From an uncultured Draconibacterium sp. (GTDB lineage Bacteria; Bacteroidota; Bacteroidia; Bacteroidales; Prolixibacteraceae): a stretch of DNA of 64,000 bases. The position numbers were made by a program, and so were the translations under genes. Below are positions 60,257 through 64,000 of the stretch, one piece after another; the stretch's first letter is position 1; every line of letters begins with the position of its first letter. Location: the NCBI RefSeq assembly GCF_963674925.1, contig NZ_OY771649.1:1736001-1800000 (forward strand). The letters run 5' to 3'. The notes under the pieces are model-generated. The model was not told where the DNA came from. It made no database searches and saw only the letters and a list, made by a program, of their open reading frames with translations.

Positions 60257-60283
60257 GCGGGAAGCGCTACCAACACTTCCCGC
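60257..60283 (+). other. Hairpin between FecR and susC
   Basis: GCGGGAAG (60257-60264) pairs with CTTCCCGC (60276-60283) around an 11-base loop. There is no T-run, so it is not a standard terminator; it may slow transcription or protect the upstream or downstream mRNA. Confidence 0.65.
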
Positions 60284-60328
60284 GAACACAGTTATTAAAA
60301 CTATGTTAAACTAACATTTTACAAACTT

Positions 60329-63300
60329 ATGAAAAAAAAGAAAGATCAGGCTCTCCGGCTCGGAGAGTTAAGATGTATTTTATTTATGAAATTTACAGCT
60401 CTCTTCCTATTGCTGGGAGTTCTCCAATCAACTGCGAGTATATACTCGCAATCAACTAAACTATCATTAAAAGTAAAAAAAATTACAGTAAACGAACTTC
60501 TTAACCAAATAGAAGAACAAAGTGAGTTTACCTTTCTATACCGCTCCGATCTTTTTGAGGATTTGGAAGTAATCTCAGTTATTGAGCGGGAATCGTCCGT
60601 TGAGTCCATTCTGGACAAATACATTGTACCTCACGGATACTACTATGAAATCGATGATAAAACGGTGATTCTGAGAAAGAAAACCCAGGACGAACTGGAA
60701 TCGGAAAGAATTATTCCGGCCGAACAGCAGGATAAAAAAGTTACAGGTACAATCAGAGACAAAGATGGAGTACCACTTCCCGGAGCAACCATTACCGTTT
60801 TTGGAACTCCGCGTGGGGTTATTACCGATGTTGACGGGACCTTCACTATTGAAGCTTCCCCTGATGACAAATTGATTTTCTCATTTATTGGTATGGAAAG
60901 TCAGGAAATCCTGGTTAATGGCCAAACCACAATTAATGTTACACTTTTAGACAAAACTGAGGAACTTGACGATGTTACTGTTGTAGCATATGCAAAGCAG
61001 AAAAAGGAAAGCGTTTTGGCTTCGATAGAAACAGTTCGACCAGAAGATCTACGTGTTCCGGCAAGTAACTTAACTACAGCACTGGCCGGTCGTATGTCGG
61101 GGGTAATTTCGTACCAACGAAGCGGTGAACCGGGCCAGGACAATGCACAGTTTTTTATTCGAGGGGTTACCACCTTTGGATACGCAAAATCGCCCTTAAT
61201 TCTGATTGATGGTATTGAGCTAACTGCAACAGACTTAGGTCGTCTTCACCCCGATGATATCGCAGCCTTTTCGATTATGAAAGATGCAACAGCAACCGCT
61301 CTTTACGGTGCACGTGGTGCAAATGGAGTAATTCTGGTTACTACCAAAGAAGGAAAAGAAGGAGCAGCAAAAGTTAGTATCCGCTTCGAGAATTCATTCT
61401 CTCAGCCAACACAGAATATAGATTTTGCCGATCCGATTACCTACATGAAAATGCATAACGAAGCGGTAAGAACCAGAGATCCATTAGGATTTTTACCTTA
61501 TTCGCAGGCAAAAATTGAAAATACAATTAACGGTAGAAATAGTAATGTTTATCCACAAACCGATTGGCAAGATGAGTTGATAAAAGACCGCACCATGAAC
61601 CAGCGTTTAAATATCAACATGTCGGGTGGAGGAAAAGTAGCGCGCTATTACATTGCTGCTTCTGCCACAAAAGACAATGGTATTTTAAAAGTTGATGATG
61701 CCAATGATTATAGCAGTAACATCGATTTAAAAAGATATTTAATACGTTCGAACATTAACATTAATGTTACCAACAGTACCGAAGCTATTGTTCGTGTTCA
61801 CGGAACATTCGACGATTATCGCGGACCATTGCAGGGCGGTAAAGAAATGTATCAGGCAATAATGCGCACCAACCCGGTTCTTTTTCCTGCCGTTTACGAT
61901 GCCGATGCTGCACATCAGAATACACAACATACTCTTTTTGGAAATTATGGTGGTGGCAATTTTATTAACCCTTATGCCGAATTGGTTCGTGGGTACAAAG
62001 AATACAGCGAGTCGTTAATGTTGGCTCAGTTCGAATTAAAACAAGATCTGGGATTTATTACCGAAGGATTAAGAGCACGGTTTTTAGGTAACACCACACG
62101 AAATGCCTATTTCGATGTTAGACGTAATTCAAATCCGTTCTATTACGAAGTGTCTGACTATAATCCAAGAACCGATGTGTATGAATTAGCAGTATTAAAT
62201 GCAAACGAAGGAAGAACAACTTTGGATTATCAGGAAGGAAACAAATACATTTCGTCTTCGTTTTATTCTGAAGCTGCGGTGATGTATGATACCGAAATAA
62301 ACGAAAAACATGGTATAAGTGGTCTTTTGGTAGGAATAATGCGTCAGTATTTATCGGGTAACGAAAATTCATTGCAGGCATCGCTGCCAAGCAGAAACCT
62401 TGGAATATCTGGTCGTTTTACCTATTCGTACGACACACGCTATTTTGCTGAGTTTAACTTTGGATACAATGGTACTGAGCGATTCTCGAAAAAAGAACGA
62501 TTTGGATTTTTCCCATCTGCAGGTTTGGCATGGTACGCTTCTAAAGAAGAATTTATGCAAGGCTTAAGTTCAACCATCACCAAATTAAAATTTAAAGCAA
62601 CCCACGGGCTTGTTGGTAACGATCAGATCGGGAGGCCCGAAGACCGCTTTTTCTATCTCTCAAATGTTAACTTAAGTAACGCAGACAAAGGATATGCATG
62701 GGGTACATCAGGCGCCTACGATATCAATGGCGTATCTATTGATCGATACGCCAACGACCAGATTACATGGGAAACAGCCACAAAAACCAATCTTGGTTTT
62801 GAGTTAGGTTTATGGGATAAATTTGACATCCAGGCTGATTTCTTTAAAGAATACCGTACCAATATCCTAATGGATCGTTTGGCCTTTTCAACTTTTGGAT
62901 TACAAGCTGATACCAAGGCAAACGTGGGAGAAGCCTCAAGTAAAGGAATCGACATTTCGGTAGATTATAACGCTATTTTTAAAAATGGCATGTGGATGAC
63001 CGGGCGTGGAAACTTTACCTATGCCAGAGGACAATTCGAGAAAGTAGAGGAAGCAGATTACTCCTTAACTCCATGGTTATCGAGAGTTGGACAACCACTC
63101 GACCAACAATGGGGATACATAGCCGAACGCCTGTTTGTTGACGATTGGGAAGTACTAAACTCTCCTGTTCAAACTTTTGGTGGTAGCGAAGTAAGAGGTG
63201 GCGATATTAAATACCGCGACATTAATGGTGACGATAAAATTTCGGAACAAGACAGGGTTCCTATTGGTTATCCAACCACTCCCGAAATTATTTATGGTTT

Positions 63301-63796
63301 TGGTCTTTCTGCCGGTTACAAAGGATTCGATGCATCTATTTTCTTCCAGGGTTCAGCCCGCTCTTCTTTCTGGGTAGATGCCGAAGCTACCGCTCCATTT
63401 ATAAACCACTCATGGAATAACGATCCGTTTGCTGATTACCAAAAAACCAATCAGCTACTTCAGGCATATGCCGATAGTTACTGGTCGGAAGCCAACCGCG
63501 ACATTTACGCTACATGGCCCCGTTTATCTGATTATCCTGAGCCAAATAATACACAACGAAATACCTGGTTCATGCAGAACGGTAGCTTTTTACGATTGAA
63601 ATCGGCAGAAGTGGGTTATACACTTCCTAAAAACTTATATGAGAAAATTGGTTTGAGAGATGCCCGCCTGTATGTAAGCGGTACAAACCTACTTGTATTT
63701 AGTAAATTTAAAATGTGGGATCCTGAAATGGGAGGTAACGGACTTGGTTATCCTGTGCAACGTGTAGTTAACCTTGGTATTCAAGTATCATTCTAA
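60329..63796 (+). CDS. SusC/RagA-family TonB-dependent transporter with STN signalling domain
   Basis: A 1155-residue outer-membrane receptor with a longer N-terminal lead than the first SusC. A basic start and signal segment run to about 45. The STN domain (about 50-115: LSLKVKKITVNELLNQIEEQ, then VESILDKYIVPHGYYYEIDD) transmits signal to the FecR protein. A CarboxypepD-like domain (about 133-215, GTIRDKDGVPLPGATITVFG) follows, then a plug with FIRGVTTFGYAKSPLILIDG and IAAFSIMKDATATALYGARG, and the barrel ending GIQVSF. It imports an oligosaccharide with SusD and reports its presence to the sigma pathway. The substrate is unknown because the enzyme genes lie outside the window. Confidence 0.95.
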   Translation: MKKKKDQALRLGELRCILFMKFTALFLLLGVLQSTASIYSQSTKLSLKVKKITVNELLNQIEEQSEFTFLYRSDLFEDLEVISVIERESSVESILDKYIVPHGYYYEIDDKTVILRKKTQDELESERIIPAEQQDKKVTGTIRDKDGVPLPGATITVFGTPRGVITDVDGTFTIEASPDDKLIFSFIGMESQEILVNGQTTINVTLLDKTEELDDVTVVAYAKQKKESVLASIETVRPEDLRVPASNLTTALAGRMSGVISYQRSGEPGQDNAQFFIRGVTTFGYAKSPLILIDGIELTATDLGRLHPDDIAAFSIMKDATATALYGARGANGVILVTTKEGKEGAAKVSIRFENSFSQPTQNIDFADPITYMKMHNEAVRTRDPLGFLPYSQAKIENTINGRNSNVYPQTDWQDELIKDRTMNQRLNINMSGGGKVARYYIAASATKDNGILKVDDANDYSSNIDLKRYLIRSNININVTNSTEAIVRVHGTFDDYRGPLQGGKEMYQAIMRTNPVLFPAVYDADAAHQNTQHTLFGNYGGGNFINPYAELVRGYKEYSESLMLAQFELKQDLGFITEGLRARFLGNTTRNAYFDVRRNSNPFYYEVSDYNPRTDVYELAVLNANEGRTTLDYQEGNKYISSSFYSEAAVMYDTEINEKHGISGLLVGIMRQYLSGNENSLQASLPSRNLGISGRFTYSYDTRYFAEFNFGYNGTERFSKKERFGFFPSAGLAWYASKEEFMQGLSSTITKLKFKATHGLVGNDQIGRPEDRFFYLSNVNLSNADKGYAWGTSGAYDINGVSIDRYANDQITWETATKTNLGFELGLWDKFDIQADFFKEYRTNILMDRLAFSTFGLQADTKANVGEASSKGIDISVDYNAIFKNGMWMTGRGNFTYARGQFEKVEEADYSLTPWLSRVGQPLDQQWGYIAERLFVDDWEVLNSPVQTFGGSEVRGGDIKYRDINGDDKISEQDRVPIGYPTTPEIIYGFGLSAGYKGFDASIFFQGSARSSFWVDAEATAPFINHSWNNDPFADYQKTNQLLQAYADSYWSEANRDIYATWPRLSDYPEPNNTQRNTWFMQNGSFLRLKSAEVGYTLPKNLYEKIGLRDARLYVSGTNLLVFSKFKMWDPEMGGNGLGYPVQRVVNLGIQVSF

Positions 63797-63813
63797 CCTA
63801 AACGTAAATTGAC

Positions 63814-64000
63814 ATGAAAAATATAAAATTTAAATTAGCAGTACTATTACTCATCTTCTCGGCAAGTTCTTGCCAGGACTATTTAGATGTAGTACCTGAT
63901 AACGTAGCAACGATTGACGATGCCTTTGTTGACAGAACGTCGGCCGAGCGTTTTTTAGCAACTTGTTACAACTACATTCCAAACTTTGGAGACCCATGGA
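63814..64000 (+). CDS. SusD-family lipoprotein, cut by the window end
   Basis: A frame opens at the ATG 63814, 17 bases after the susC stop, and runs to the edge. The first 20 residues are a signal peptide with lipobox ASSC (Cys20). The mature start CQDYLDVVPDNVATIDDAF and the AERFLATCYNYIP segment are standard SusD N-terminal features. Partial: 62 residues visible. It should pair with the preceding SusC. Confidence 0.9.
   Translation, partial: MKNIKFKLAVLLLIFSASSCQDYLDVVPDNVATIDDAFVDRTSAERFLATCYNYIPNFGDPW

Noticed and set aside
1..64000. Mobile element, prophage or transferred island
   Set aside because: No transposase, integrase, phage structural gene, tRNA boundary or clear change in base use was seen; only short repeats without their own enzyme.
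1..64000. tRNA or rRNA genes
   Set aside because: I looked for cloverleaf-like stems with GTTCRA and for rRNA signatures and recognised none; a covariance-model search would be needed to exclude them fully.

Overview
The window is chromosomal DNA from a Bacteroidota bacterium, most likely in the Bacteroidales/Marinilabiliales range (Prolixibacteraceae-like, by gene style only). The evidence is two SusC/SusD pairs, a FecI-type sigma/FecR pair, LytTR signalling, a GH109-like Tat lipoprotein, a DUF4293 protein, a type-3 (archaeal/eukaryal-like) prolyl-tRNA synthetase and an OdhAB pair. Gene order is mosaic, made of short operons on both strands. I see no rRNA, tRNA, CRISPR array, prophage or insertion sequence.

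Layout. 1-6.2 kb: VOC protein, tilS, pepT, a conserved unknown and proS, separated by repeat-rich gaps. 6.3-13.2 kb: envelope genes, namely a Tyr/Trp/Gly- and Ser/Arg-rich lipoprotein, a FadL-like porin, a lipoprotein/LytS-like kinase/LytTR regulator operon and an Omp85-type barrel. 13.4-21.3 kb: a glycan-use locus with a GH109-like oxidoreductase-fold glycosidase convergent with a ROK regulator-susC-susD operon. 21.5-29.6 kb: a POTRA/barrel protein and a four-gene O-acetylation module (LysM/transglycosylase-like protein, two SGNH hydrolases, MBOAT acyltransferase). 29.7-40.4 kb: acyl-CoA ligase with XRE-cupin regulator, DPP-IV-like peptidase, a vWA/DUF3520 lipoprotein-like gene divergent from an ECF sigma/anti-sigma pair, an NTF2-like protein and a SIMPL protein. 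40.5-48.7 kb: katG, HAD phosphatase, CidA/LrgB pair, CobW GTPase, TauE exporter, glyA and a small Spy-like lipoprotein. 49.1-58.3 kb: odhB/odhA, DUF4293, sugar nucleotidyltransferase, Cof phosphatase, dapB-lepB and a LapA-like protein. 58.4-64 kb: the start of a second glycan-use locus (ECF sigma, FecR, STN-SusC, and SusD cut by the window end).

The most unusual feature is a set of short interspersed repeats that fill many intergenic gaps. One family forms hairpins with GATGYCATC arms, and all five copies sit immediately 3' of genes, several followed by a T-run, so they look like portable terminators. A second family (AGATYTCTC...TCGARATGACA) occurs as a large palindrome and as single arms. 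Repeat DNA also enters proteins: it encodes most of the first 69 residues and the last ten residues plus stop codon of one SGNH hydrolase, and about 14 residues of the OdhB linker.

Functional predictions rest on motifs read by eye. Substrates of the two Sus systems and the target polymer of the O-acetylation module cannot be told from sequence alone.
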